From NCBI RefSeq assembly GCF_001427665.1, contig NZ_LMHC01000004.1:1-35991 (forward strand): DNA of 35,991 nucleotides, written 5' to 3'. Positions within the stretch are counted from its first letter, which is position 1. Every line of letters starts with the position of its first letter. Positions 22,677 to 31,666 of the stretch are shown piece by piece. The notes under the pieces are model-generated. The model was not told the DNA's origin. It saw nothing but the letters and a program-made list of their open reading frames with translations, and ran no database searches. The stretch comes from Caulobacter sp. Root655 (GTDB lineage Bacteria > Pseudomonadota > Alphaproteobacteria > Caulobacterales > Caulobacteraceae). The translations under genes were made by a program, and so were the position numbers.

Positions 22677-23237
22677 ATGATCCCCTCCACGCCCACGGTC
22701 GAGGCTCTGCTCGACGGCGCGATGCAGCAGTTCACGCGGCATGGATTCGCCAAGACATCGATGTCGGACATCGCCAAGGCGTCCGGCGTTTCGCGCACCT
22801 CGCTGTACAATGCCTTCCCGACGAAGGACGACGTGTTCCGCGCCTTGAGCGCTCGGATAAACCAGCACGTCCATGCCGCCGTGGTTTCCGCGTTCGGCAG
22901 GCCGGGCGCCTGGGACGAGCGCATGCTCGGCATCATCAACGCCCGCGTGAGTTGGGTCTATGAGCTACTGCATGCGTCCGAATACGGACGCGAGCTGATC
23001 AACGAAAAGAACAGGATCTGCGGCGGCGACGTGCTGGCCGCGAATGACCGCTTTGAAACGGTCATCGCCAATCTGCTCACCGAGAACCTGACCGGGCCCT
23101 TGGACGGCGCAGCGCTGGCGCGCGTCTTGATACAGTCCGTGAATGGTATTCTTGAGAAGGCGGAGACGAAGGCTGGCGCGGAACAGGGCATCGCCCTGTT
23201 GGTCGGCGTATTTTGCTCGGGCGTGACGAAAGGCTGA
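22677..23237 (+). CDS. TetR/AcrR family transcriptional regulator
   Basis: A 186-residue regulator. The N-terminal helix-turn-helix is complete: VEALLDGAMQQFTRHGFAKTSMSDIAKASGVSRTSLYNAF with PTKDDVFRAL after it (about residues 8-58). The C-terminal ligand domain (EYGRELINEKNRICGGDVL, LARVLIQSVNGILEKAETK) is of the usual size. ATG 22677 is chosen; an in-frame TTG start at 22632 would overlap the SRPBCC start and the operator. It probably controls itself and the SRPBCC gene through the inverted repeat at 22641-22668. Confidence 0.9.
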   Translation: MIPSTPTVEALLDGAMQQFTRHGFAKTSMSDIAKASGVSRTSLYNAFPTKDDVFRALSARINQHVHAAVVSAFGRPGAWDERMLGIINARVSWVYELLHASEYGRELINEKNRICGGDVLAANDRFETVIANLLTENLTGPLDGAALARVLIQSVNGILEKAETKAGAEQGIALLVGVFCSGVTKG

Positions 23238-23321
23238 CTCCGGCGTCGCCTCGGTTGCGCAGCTTCCAAGCGCTTCTCTATAGTGGTGCTTCGCCGCGAG
23301 GGCTTGCGGCTCGGAGGGGCT

Positions 23322-23741
23322 ATGAAACGGCTAGCGATCGTTGTCGCGTGCATGCTCGTCGCATCATGTGGCTCACCTGAGCAGAACTTCATTTGGGCCG
23401 CTAAAGACGCCGCGAAGGCGCAGCTTAAGGATCCTCCCAGCGCTCGCTTTCCCATCGAGCCATATGTTGTGCGAACTCGGGGAACCGGCGAAAGCGCGAA
23501 GTACGATCAGGTTGCAGCCTGCGGGATCATCGACGGCAAAAATGGGTTCGGCGGCTATAGCGGCGGAACGCGCTTCGTAGCATGGACATTCGTTGAACCC
23601 GGTGCGGAACCGGACAGGTCGGTTGTTGTGAACTTCGACGATTCTCCGCGCTCATCGTCTAGCGACGGCCCGAGCCCTTATGATGAATTCATCTGGAACA
23701 AATACTGCGTCGACGCCGCCCATCCTGCCGCGACGCGATAG
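23322..23741 (+). CDS. Lipoprotein with a KDPxSAxF motif
   Basis: A 139-residue precursor with a lipoprotein signal MKRLAIVVACMLVASC (lipobox VASC, Cys16). The mature part contains AAKDAAKAQLKDPPSARF, a motif I associate with small uncharacterised envelope proteins, then CGIIDGKNGFGGYSGGTRFVAW and a Ser-rich end. ATG 23322 has GGAGGGG 5 bases upstream. The base composition is visibly lower in GC than the mur genes around it, consistent with transfer. It ends 42 bases from the 3' end of murG, which it faces. Function unknown. Confidence 0.78.
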   Translation: MKRLAIVVACMLVASCGSPEQNFIWAAKDAAKAQLKDPPSARFPIEPYVVRTRGTGESAKYDQVAACGIIDGKNGFGGYSGGTRFVAWTFVEPGAEPDRSVVVNFDDSPRSSSSDGPSPYDEFIWNKYCVDAAHPAATR

Positions 23742-23783
23742 CCTCCATCCGATCCGAGGCCTCTTAGTCGCATAGCTTGAGAG

Positions 23784-24869
23784 CTACCGCGCCGTCCGCT
23801 CCACCAGGTCCGCCAGCTTCTCCGCCGCGTCCGGGGTCGCCACCGACCGGGTGCCGACCGCCATGCGGGCCAGCCGCTCCGGGTCCTTGAGCAGGGCGTT
23901 CAGCGCCCCGGCCATGGCGTCGACGGTCAGTTCGTCTTCCAGGCACACCGCCGCGCCGCCCGCCTCTTCGAGCAGGCGGGCGTTGAAGCGCTGGTGGTCG
24001 TCGGCGGCGATCTTCAGCGGCACCAGGATCGACGGGCGGCCGGCCACGGCCAGCTCGCAGCAGGTCGAGGCGCCGGCCCGGCCGACCACCAGGTGGGCCT
24101 GGCGCAGGCGGCCGGCCATGTCGCGGAAGAACGGCGCGACCTCGCAGTCGACCATGGCGTTGCGATAGATCTTGCGGGCGGCCTCCATCGACTCGGCCCG
24201 CGACTGCTGCTGCACCTTCAGCCGGCCGCGCATCTCCTCGGGCAGCTTGGCGATGGCTTCCGGCACCAGTTCCGACAGCAGGCGCGCGCCCTGGCTGCCG
24301 CCGGTGACCAGCACCCGCAGCTGCACCTCGGGCGGCAGGTAGGGCACGTCGAAGAGCTCGCGGATCTCGGGCCGCACCGGGCTGCCGACCACGTGGGCGC
24401 GGGCCTTCACCGACGGCTTGGCCAGGTTCAGGGTCGGGAAGGCGCAGGCCACTTCGGTGACATGCGGGGCCAGGAAGCGGTTCACTCGCCCCAGCACGGC
24501 GTTCTGTTCGTGGATCACCGTCGGCCGGCGCTCGGTCAGGGCGGCGATCAGGGCGGGAAGCGCGGGATAGCCGCCGAAGCCGACCACCACCGCCGGGTCC
24601 AGGCGCTTGAAGGCGGCCTTGGCCTGCATCACGCCCTGGGCGACGGCGAAGGCGGCCTTGATCATGCCGATCGGGTCGCCGGCCTTGGCCGTGGCGGCCG
24701 ACAGGGCCAGACGCTCTTCGGCCGGGAACTTGTCGGCGAACAGCGCGCCGCGCTCGTCGGTGGCCAGCACCACGCGCCAGCCTCGGGCCTTGAGGGTCTC
24801 CGACAGCGCCTGGGCGGGAAACAGGTGTCCGCCGGTGCCCCCGGCGGCGACGACGACTAGCTTGCTCAT
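23784..24869 (-). CDS. murG: UDP-GlcNAc--undecaprenyl-pyrophosphoryl-MurNAc-pentapeptide GlcNAc transferase
   Basis: A 361-residue GT-B glycosyltransferase that turns lipid I into lipid II at the inner membrane face. The N-terminal loop GGTGGH (10-15) and GFGGYPALPAL, VIHEQNAVLGRVNR, VTGGSQGARLLSE and VVGRAGASTCCELAVAGRPSILVPL are all present. ATG 24867-24869 follows GGAGC. Its last 18 codons are repeated in degenerate form at 22111-22166, and it is separated from murC by 2.7 kb although the two are usually adjacent. Confidence 0.96.
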   Translation of the reverse strand: MSKLVVVAAGGTGGHLFPAQALSETLKARGWRVVLATDERGALFADKFPAEERLALSAATAKAGDPIGMIKAAFAVAQGVMQAKAAFKRLDPAVVVGFGGYPALPALIAALTERRPTVIHEQNAVLGRVNRFLAPHVTEVACAFPTLNLAKPSVKARAHVVGSPVRPEIRELFDVPYLPPEVQLRVLVTGGSQGARLLSELVPEAIAKLPEEMRGRLKVQQQSRAESMEAARKIYRNAMVDCEVAPFFRDMAGRLRQAHLVVGRAGASTCCELAVAGRPSILVPLKIAADDHQRFNARLLEEAGGAAVCLEDELTVDAMAGALNALLKDPERLARMAVGTRSVATPDAAEKLADLVERTAR

Positions 24870-24930
24870 GAGAGGCGGGCTCCAGAACGCGAGCGGATGA
24901 TGGGCAAGATCGGCCTCCTTGGGAGAGCCC

Positions 24931-26097
24931 TCAGGCCCCCGCCTGGTCGAACTCTCCGGCCCCGCCATAGGCCCCTGGACGCTTGCGCGTCAACGCCAGG
25001 GCCATGCCGAGGGTCAGTCCCATGGCCAGCATCGACGAGCCGCCATAGCTGATGAACGGCAGGGTCATGCCCTTGGTCGGGATCATGTTGAGGTTGACGG
25101 CGACATTGATGAAGGCCTGCTGGCCGACCAGCACGAACAGGCCGGCCGCCGCCACCTGCTCGAAGGTGTCGGTCAGCTTCATGGCCTTGTAGAGGCCGCG
25201 CACCACGATGAAGGCGAAGATGCCGACCAGGGCCAGGGAGAACACCAGGCCGTATTCCTCGGCGGCCACCGAATAGATGAAGTCGGTGTGCAGGTCGGGC
25301 ACGTGGCGCTTCATGACCCCCTCACCCGGGCCGCGCCCGAACAGGCCGCCGGCGTGGATGGCCTCGGCGGCGCGGGTGATCTGGTGGGTGTCGGCCTGGT
25401 CGGGGCTGAGGAACTTCTGCACCCGGGCATGGACGTGGTCGAACAGGAAATAGGTCGACATCAGCCCGCCCATGGCCACCGCGCCCAGCCCCATGATCCA
25501 CGAGATCGGCACCCCGGCCATCCAGAAGGCGGCCCCGAAGGCGATGGTGATCAGCACGGTCTGGCCGACGTCGGGCTGGACCAGCAGCAGACCCACGGCG
25601 ATGCCGTAGAGCACGAAGGCGATCGACACGCCCGGCACGCCCTCGCCCTTCTGGCCCTCGGAGAACATCCACGAGACCAGCACGATCAGGGCCGGCTTCA
25701 TGAACTCCGACGGTTGGAAGGTGAAGCCGCCGATCAGCAGCCAGCGGGCGGCGCCCTTGGCGCTGTGGCCGATGAACGGCAGGGCCGCCATCACCCCGAT
25801 GGCCATGACATAGATGAAGAACGCCGAGCGGCGGATGCCCTTGGGGCTCAACATCGACACCGACAGCACGATCATCGCCGCGCCCAGCCCGAACACGCAT
25901 TGGCGCACGGCGAAGTGGAACTGGTCGTCCAGGCCGATCCGCGCCGCCGCCGCCGGGCTGGAGGCGAACGACAGCAGCATGCCCAGCGTGACCAGGATCG
26001 CCGTGGCTCCAAGGAGCCAGTGGTCGGTCGTCCACCACCAGACGCCAAGCCGCGATCGGTCGGTGCGGGCGAAGGCGTGGGTCGTCTGGAAGTTCAT
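24931..26097 (-). CDS. ftsW: Lipid II polymerase FtsW
   Basis: A 388-residue SEDS-family glycosyltransferase with about ten membrane helices; it polymerises septal peptidoglycan together with FtsI. Visible landmarks: the helix WLLGATAILVTLGMLLSFA, FQPSEFMKPALIVLVSW, QPDVGQTVLITIAFG, the large periplasmic loop with GGLFGRGPGEGVMKRHVPDLHTDFIYSVAAEEYG, and NMIPTKGMTLPFISYGGSS. ATG 26095-26097 gives a short cytoplasmic arm MNFQTTHAFARTDRSRLG. It lies 61 bases upstream of murG. Confidence 0.96.
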   Translation of the reverse strand: MNFQTTHAFARTDRSRLGVWWWTTDHWLLGATAILVTLGMLLSFASSPAAAARIGLDDQFHFAVRQCVFGLGAAMIVLSVSMLSPKGIRRSAFFIYVMAIGVMAALPFIGHSAKGAARWLLIGGFTFQPSEFMKPALIVLVSWMFSEGQKGEGVPGVSIAFVLYGIAVGLLLVQPDVGQTVLITIAFGAAFWMAGVPISWIMGLGAVAMGGLMSTYFLFDHVHARVQKFLSPDQADTHQITRAAEAIHAGGLFGRGPGEGVMKRHVPDLHTDFIYSVAAEEYGLVFSLALVGIFAFIVVRGLYKAMKLTDTFEQVAAAGLFVLVGQQAFINVAVNLNMIPTKGMTLPFISYGGSSMLAMGLTLGMALALTRKRPGAYGGAGEFDQAGA

Positions 26098-26197
26098 GCT
26101 CGGAGGGTCGGAGTTTAGGGTTAAGCGAGTGTTGCGGTGGAGGTTGGCGAGGGTGTGGCGAATGGACTCTAAAGTTCCCAAACGGTCGGGATCAGAT

Positions 26198-26265
26198 GGG
26201 GACACACACTCCCCGCTGAGCGCGCATCCAGCCTTCCCAACGCTTTGCGGGGAGTGTGTGTCCCC
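26198..26265. repeat. 68-bp inverted repeat between murD and ftsW
   Basis: Arms of 19 bases (26198-26216 and 26247-26265), GGGGACACACACTCCCCGC and its exact complement, are separated by 30 bases. It fills the gap between two co-transcribed genes and lacks a T-run, so it is more likely a repeat element or mRNA-processing hairpin than a terminator. Confidence 0.9.
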
Positions 26266-26283
26266 GCCTCACCCGTTGAGTCC

Positions 26284-27699
26284 TCAGGCCCGCTTGGCCG
26301 CCGAGGCCGGCTTGCCCAGACCGTTGACCGCCGCGCGGAACGCCTCGCCCCGCTGCTCGAAGTCGGCGAACTGGTCGAACGAGGCGCAGGCCGGCGACAG
26401 CAGGACGATGGCGTCCTCGCCGCTGGCGGCCGCGTCGGCATAGGCGGCGGCGACGGCGGTCTCGATGTCGCCGCACTGGCGCACCGGGGCCTTGCCCTCC
26501 AGGGTCTGGCCGAAGGCCTCGGCGGCCTCGCCGATCAGATAGGCCCCGGCGACGCGCGGGAACAGGTCGGTCAGGTCGTCGATGCCGCCGGCCTTGGCCA
26601 CGCCGCCGGCGATCCAGTAGAATTTCGGATAGCTGCTCATCGCCTGGCGGGCGGCGTCGGCGTTGGTGGCCTTGCTGTCGTTGACGAAGCGCACCTTGCC
26701 CAGCTTGCCGACCGTTTCCATGCGATGGGCCAGGCCCGGGAAGCTCATCAAGCCATCGACCGCCTGGTGCGGCGGGATGCCGAGCGCGCGGGCGGCGGCG
26801 TAGGCGGCGGCGGCGTTCTGCCAGTTGTGGCGACCCGGCAGGCTTCTGGCGCGAAGCAGGTCGGCCATCTCGGTGACCCGCTCGCCGGTGGCGTCGTACA
26901 GCACGCCCTGCAGGGCGTAGACGCCCCGCCCCATGGCCTTGCCGGCGCTGATCGGCCAGATGGTGCGGCGGTTGGCGGCGGTGATCTCGGTGCAGATCTG
27001 CTGGCACCAGGGATCGTCCACCCCGATGATCGCGGTGTCGCCCTTGCCCTGGTTCTGGAAGATCCGGCGCTTGGCGGCGATGTAGCCGTCCATGCCGCCA
27101 TGACGGTCCAGGTGGTCGGGCGAGATGTTGAGCAGCACCACGGCGTCGGGCTTCAGGCTCGAGGTCAGGTCCAGCTGGTAGGACGACAGCTCCAGCACGT
27201 AGACCGCGCCGCCGTGCATGTCGTCCAGGCCCAGCACCCCCGTGCCGATATTGCCGCCGACCCGGGTGTCACGGCCGGCCTGCTGGAACAGGTGGCCGAT
27301 CAGCGCGGTGGTGGTCGACTTGCCGTTGGTGCCGGTGATGGCGATGATCTTGGGCTTCTTGTGGTCCGGCGCGGCGTTGACCGTGCGGGCGAACAGCTCG
27401 ATGTCGCCCAGGATCTCGACCCCGGCCGCCTTGGCCTTGCCCACCGTCCAGTGCGGCTTGGGATGGGTCAGCGGCACGCCCGGCGACAGCATCAGGGCGG
27501 CGTAGTCGCTCCAGTCGCTGGTCGTCAGGTCGACGACGTTCAGCCCCTCGGCCACGGCGGCCTGGCGGCTCTCGGGCTTCTCGTCCCACAGCGCCACCTT
27601 GGCCCCGCCGGCGATCAAGGCGCGAGCCGCCGTCAGCCCCGTCCGGCCCAGGCCGAACACGGCGACAGTCTTGCCCTCGAAACCGCGGACCGGGATCAT
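26284..27699 (-). CDS. murD: UDP-N-acetylmuramoyl-L-alanine--D-glutamate ligase
   Basis: A 471-residue Mur ligase that adds D-Glu to UDP-MurNAc-L-Ala. The N-terminal UDP-binding part holds TVAVFGLGRTGLTAARAL (11-28), the P-loop is GTNGKSTTT (123-131), and ELSSYQLDLTSSLKPDAVVLLNISPDHLDRHG, VNDSKATNADAARQAMSS and VLLSPACASFDQFADFEQRGEAF are diagnostic for MurD. It starts 13 bases after mraY. Confidence 0.97.
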   Translation of the reverse strand: MIPVRGFEGKTVAVFGLGRTGLTAARALIAGGAKVALWDEKPESRQAAVAEGLNVVDLTTSDWSDYAALMLSPGVPLTHPKPHWTVGKAKAAGVEILGDIELFARTVNAAPDHKKPKIIAITGTNGKSTTTALIGHLFQQAGRDTRVGGNIGTGVLGLDDMHGGAVYVLELSSYQLDLTSSLKPDAVVLLNISPDHLDRHGGMDGYIAAKRRIFQNQGKGDTAIIGVDDPWCQQICTEITAANRRTIWPISAGKAMGRGVYALQGVLYDATGERVTEMADLLRARSLPGRHNWQNAAAAYAAARALGIPPHQAVDGLMSFPGLAHRMETVGKLGKVRFVNDSKATNADAARQAMSSYPKFYWIAGGVAKAGGIDDLTDLFPRVAGAYLIGEAAEAFGQTLEGKAPVRQCGDIETAVAAAYADAAASGEDAIVLLSPACASFDQFADFEQRGEAFRAAVNGLGKPASAAKRA

Positions 27700-27712
27700 G
27701 GCGCGCCCCTTC

Positions 27713-28828
27713 CTATCTCAGTTTCAGCGTGGCGAGGCCGACGAAGCTGAGCATCATCGCCACGATCCAGAAGCGGATCACGACGGTGGACTCGGCCCAG
27801 CCAAGCTTCTCGAAATGGTGGTGGATCGGCGCCATCAGGAAGATGCGCTTGCCGGTCTTCTTGAAGTAGGCGACCTGGATCATCACGCTCAGCGCCTCGG
27901 CCACGAACAGGCCGCCGACGATGCCCAGCACCAGTTCGTGCTTGGCGCAGACGGCGATCGAGCCCAGCGCGCCGCCCAGGGCCAGCGAGCCGGTGTCGCC
28001 CATGAAGATCTTGGCCGGCGGGGCGTTGTACCAGAGGAAGCCCATGCCGCCGCCGATGATCGCGCCGCAGACCACGGCCAGCTCGCCGACCCCGGGCACG
28101 AAGTGCAGGTTCAGATAGTCGGCGAACTTGTAGTTGCCGACCAGGTAGGTGATCAGGCCGAAGGTCGATGCGGCGATCATCACCGGCACGATGGCCAGGC
28201 CGTCCAGGCCATCGGTCAGGTTCACGGCGTTGGAGAAGCCGGCGATCGTTACGGCGGCGAAGGCCACGTAGAACCAGCCCATATTGATCACCAGGTTCTT
28301 GAAGAACGGGAAGACCATCGAGGTCTCCAGGCCCGTCGTCATCGACTCCTTGGGCGCGAACAGGATCAGCACCACGGCGGCGACGATCGAGACCACGAAC
28401 TGGGCGATCAGCTTCTGGCCGCTGGAAAGCCCCGCCGTGGTCTGCTTGGTGACCTTGGCGTAGTCGTCCATGAAGCCCAGCACGCCGAACGAACCGGTGA
28501 TCAGCAGCACCACCCAGACGTGGACGTTCTTGAGGTCGGCCCACAGCAGCGAGCCGACGAACAGGCCGGCCAGGATCATGAAGCCGCCCATGGTCGGGGT
28601 GCCCGACTTCTCCAGCACGTGGCGTTCGATGCCGTCGGTGCGGATCGGCTGGCCCTTGCCCTGCCGGGCCTTCATCCAGCGGATGAAGCGCGAGCCCATG
28701 GCGACGGCCACCACATAGGCGGTCAGCATCGACATGCCGGTGCGGAAGGTCAGGTACTTGAGCAGGTTGAGCACCGGCACGTGCTCATGCCCGCCGCGCG
28801 ACAGCCACTCATAGAGAAAATACAGCAT
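27713..28828 (-). CDS. mraY: Phospho-N-acetylmuramoyl-pentapeptide transferase
   Basis: A 371-residue integral membrane enzyme that transfers phospho-MurNAc-pentapeptide to undecaprenyl phosphate, making lipid I. It has about ten membrane helices and the catalytic aspartates in [21 protein letters not shown] and [12 protein letters not shown]. The histidine motif [13 protein letters not shown] is near the C-terminus. The start ATG (28826-28828) shares one base with the murF stop. Confidence 0.97.
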   Translation of the reverse strand: MLYFLYEWLSRGGHEHVPVLNLLKYLTFRTGMSMLTAYVVAVAMGSRFIRWMKARQGKGQPIRTDGIERHVLEKSGTPTMGGFMILAGLFVGSLLWADLKNVHVWVVLLITGSFGVLGFMDDYAKVTKQTTAGLSSGQKLIAQFVVSIVAAVVLILFAPKESMTTGLETSMVFPFFKNLVINMGWFYVAFAAVTIAGFSNAVNLTDGLDGLAIVPVMIAASTFGLITYLVGNYKFADYLNLHFVPGVGELAVVCGAIIGGGMGFLWYNAPPAKIFMGDTGSLALGGALGSIAVCAKHELVLGIVGGLFVAEALSVMIQVAYFKKTGKRIFLMAPIHHHFEKLGWAESTVVIRFWIVAMMLSFVGLATLKLR

Positions 28829-30216
28829 CAGACCTGTTCCTCGAGGTCGAGCGCGCCCAGGGCGGCCGCGACCACCCCCGCTTTCGATCCGTTCGAACCC
28901 TTCACCATCACCACGTCGCCCGTCCGCATCGCCGAGACGACCAGAGGCGCGAGCTCGGCGGCGGTTTCGGCGTACGCGCCCCGCCGAGTCGGCGATAGCG
29001 CATCCCATAAAGATTTCATTAACGGTCCGGCGCAGAACACCAGATCGATGTCGGCGGCGGCGATCGGGGTGGCCAGATCGCTGTGGAAGCGGGCGCTTTT
29101 GGGGCCCAGCTCCAGCATGTCGGTCAGCACCACGATGCGCCGGCCGGCCACGTCGCGGGCCCCCAGGGTGGCCAGGGCGGCCTGCATCGACACCGGGTTG
29201 GCGTTGTAGCTCTCGTCGACCAGGGTGAAGGTCCCGCCGGGCACGCGGACCACGCGCTCGGCCCCCCGGCCCTCGATCGGCTCGAACGCGGCCAGGGCGG
29301 CCAGGGCGGTGTCGCGATCGACGTCCAGGGCCTCCAGCATCAGCAGCACGCACAGGCTGTTGAGGCCCCAGTGGACGCCACTCTGCAGGATCGGGAAGCT
29401 CAGGGTCTCGCCGCGCAGCACTGCGGTGACCGTCGCGCCCTGGGCGCTGGCGGCGAAGCCGGTCAGCTGGGCGGTCAGCCCCTCGCCCGTCCCGAAGCTC
29501 CAGACCCGCGCGCCGGCCTTCTCGGCCTCCGCTTTCAGCAGCGGGAACCAGGGGTTGTCGGCGTTCAGCACGGCGACGCCGGCCGGCTCCAGACCCGCGA
29601 AGATCTCGGCCTTGGCGCGGGCGACGCCCTCCTCGCCGTCGGCGAAGTTCTCCAGATGCACCGGGCCGACCGTGGTGATGGCGACGGCGTGCGGACGGAT
29701 GAACTCCGACAGCGGGGTGATCTCGTCGGCATGGTTCATGCCGACCTCGAACACCGCGCGCTGGGTGTCGCGCGGCATGCGGGCCAAGGTCAGGGGCACG
29801 CCGATATGGTTGTTGTACGACTTGACCGAGGCGTGGGCCTTGCCGGCCCGGCGCAGACCGGCCTCGACGGCGCGGGTGACGCTGGTCTTGCCGACCGAGC
29901 CGGTGACCGCGCCGCGCCGGACCTGCGGCGCGCGCTCGCGGGCGGCGACGCCCAGGCGCTCCAGGCCCCGGAAGGTGTCCTCGACCAGCACCGCCGGCGT
30001 GGCGACCGGCTTGGAGACCAGGGCCCCGGCCGCGCCCTTGTCGGTGATCTGGACGATGAATTCATGGCCGTCGCGCGCGCCGGTCAAGGCCACGAACAGG
30101 TCGCCGGGCTCGAGGCTGCGGCTGTCGATCGACACGCCGGTCGCTTCGAAGTCGCCGACCACCTGGCCATGGGTGGCGGCGGCGATCTCGTCAGCGGTCC
30201 AGAGGGGTTCAGACAT
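28828..30216 (-). CDS. murF: UDP-N-acetylmuramoyl-tripeptide--D-alanyl-D-alanine ligase
   Basis: A 462-residue Mur ligase that adds D-Ala-D-Ala to the tripeptide precursor. It has the N-terminal domain with [17 protein letters not shown], the P-loop GSVGKTS (106-112), [23 protein letters not shown], and [17 protein letters not shown]. It overlaps murE by 8 bases and mraY by one base. Confidence 0.97.
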   Translation of the reverse strand: MSEPLWTADEIAAATHGQVVGDFEATGVSIDSRSLEPGDLFVALTGARDGHEFIVQITDKGAAGALVSKPVATPAVLVEDTFRGLERLGVAARERAPQVRRGAVTGSVGKTSVTRAVEAGLRRAGKAHASVKSYNNHIGVPLTLARMPRDTQRAVFEVGMNHADEITPLSEFIRPHAVAITTVGPVHLENFADGEEGVARAKAEIFAGLEPAGVAVLNADNPWFPLLKAEAEKAGARVWSFGTGEGLTAQLTGFAASAQGATVTAVLRGETLSFPILQSGVHWGLNSLCVLLMLEALDVDRDTALAALAAFEPIEGRGAERVVRVPGGTFTLVDESYNANPVSMQAALATLGARDVAGRRIVVLTDMLELGPKSARFHSDLATPIAAADIDLVFCAGPLMKSLWDALSPTRRGAYAETAAELAPLVVSAMRTGDVVMVKGSNGSKAGVVAAALGALDLEEQV

Positions 30217-31666
30217 GGGCGCCCTCCAAAGCCAGGGCGGTTTCGGTCACGTCGTCGAACGGATGGTTGACGCCGGCCACCAGCTGGCCCTGCTCGTGGC
30301 CCTTGCCGGCCACCACCAGCACGTCGCCCTCGGACAGCAGCGCCGCGCCGGCCCGGATGGCCTCGCGGCGGTCGCCGATCTCGCGGGCCCCGGGAGCGGC
30401 GTCGAGGATGGCGGCGCGGATCAAGGCGGGCTCTTCCGAGCGCGGATTGTCGTCGGTGACGATGGCGACGTCAGCCAGGCGGGCGGCGATCTCGCCCATC
30501 AAGGGTCTCTTGCCGCGGTCGCGGTCGCCGCCGGCCCCGAACACCACGATCAGCTTGCCGCGCGTGTGCGGACGCAGGGCGGCCAGCACGGTCTCCAGCC
30601 CGTCCGGCGTGTGGGCGTAGTCGACATAGGCCTCGCCGCCGCGCGCGCCGGTCCCGACCCGCTGCAGCCGGCCGGCAGCGCCTTCGAGGTGAGCCAGGGC
30701 GGCGATGACGGCGTCCAGGTCCTCGCCGGTCGCCAGGCACAGGCCCGCCGCGACCAGCACGTTGGAGGCCTGGAAATCGCCAGCCAGCGGCAGCAGCACG
30801 TCGAACTCACGATCCTGGGCGGCGATCTTCAGGCGTTGGCCCTCCGGAACCGGGGTGCGCGACACCAGCCTGAGCCCCTGCCCCTGCCCGCCGACCGACA
30901 GGATGGTCTGGCCCGAGGTGACGGCGGCCGAGGCGAAGGCCGGGAAGGCGTCGCTATCGGCGTTGAGCACGGCGGTGCGGGCGCGCGGCAGCAGGGTCTC
31001 GAACAGCCGCAGCTTGGCCGCCCGGTAGCAGCCCATGGTGCCGTGATAGTCCAGGTGGTCCTGGGTGAAGTTGGTGAAGCCGGCGGCGGCCAGGCGCACG
31101 CCGTCCAGGCGGCGCTGGTCGATCCCGTGCGACGAGGCCTCGACCGCCAGGTGGGTGACGCCCTCGGCGGCCAGGCGGGCCATCATCTCGGCGACGTCGG
31201 CGGCGTCCGGCGTGGTCAGGCCCGGCGGGGTGATCTGCTGGTCGGGGACGCCGGGCGCGCTGACCACGACGCCCAGGGTGCCCATGCTGGCGGCCTTGCG
31301 GCCCAGCCGGGCGTAGATCTGGCGGCAGAAGCCGGCGACCGAGGTCTTGCCGTTGGTGCCGGTCACCGCCACGCAGGTTTCCGGCTGAGCGCCCCAGAAG
31401 TTGGCGGCGGCCAGGGCGTAGGCGCGGCGCAGGTCGCCGGCATGCGCGGCCGGGACCGGCAGGTCGCGCACGTCGTCCGGGGCCAGGATGGCGGCGGCGC
31501 CCGAGGCGATCGCCCCGGCGATGAAGCTGCGGCCGTCGGCCTTGCTGCCCGGCAAGGCCGCGAACAGGAACCCTTCGGCGACCTTGCGACTATCGGCGGT
31601 GACCCCGGTGATGACGGGATCGACCTCGAACGGCCGGTTCAGGATCTGCGAAAGGGTCTTGCTCAA
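30209..31666 (-). CDS. murE: UDP-MurNAc-tripeptide ligase, meso-diaminopimelate type
   Basis: A 485-residue Mur ligase. The P-loop is GTNGKTSV (103-110). GVTADSRKVAEGFLFAALPG is the UDP-binding region, EASSHGIDQRRLDG and TNFTQDHLDYHG are central-domain motifs, and the substrate-choice motif DNPR occurs in IVTDDNPRSEEP, which indicates meso-diaminopimelate as the third residue, as expected for a Gram-negative. Its start overlaps the ftsI stop by 4 bases (ATGA). Confidence 0.97.
   Translation of the reverse strand: MSKTLSQILNRPFEVDPVITGVTADSRKVAEGFLFAALPGSKADGRSFIAGAIASGAAAILAPDDVRDLPVPAAHAGDLRRAYALAAANFWGAQPETCVAVTGTNGKTSVAGFCRQIYARLGRKAASMGTLGVVVSAPGVPDQQITPPGLTTPDAADVAEMMARLAAEGVTHLAVEASSHGIDQRRLDGVRLAAAGFTNFTQDHLDYHGTMGCYRAAKLRLFETLLPRARTAVLNADSDAFPAFASAAVTSGQTILSVGGQGQGLRLVSRTPVPEGQRLKIAAQDREFDVLLPLAGDFQASNVLVAAGLCLATGEDLDAVIAALAHLEGAAGRLQRVGTGARGGEAYVDYAHTPDGLETVLAALRPHTRGKLIVVFGAGGDRDRGKRPLMGEIAARLADVAIVTDDNPRSEEPALIRAAILDAAPGAREIGDRREAIRAGAALLSEGDVLVVAGKGHEQGQLVAGVNHPFDDVTETALALEGAHV

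Noticed and set aside
23058..23066. AACGGTCAT inside the TetR gene as a third Lrp-type half-site
   Set aside because: It lies in coding sequence (codons for T-V-I) without a partner arm; probably chance.
26198..26265. Terminator splitting the dcw operon between murD and ftsW
   Set aside because: The stem is strong but there is no T-run on the minus strand and a 30-base loop; called a repeat instead.
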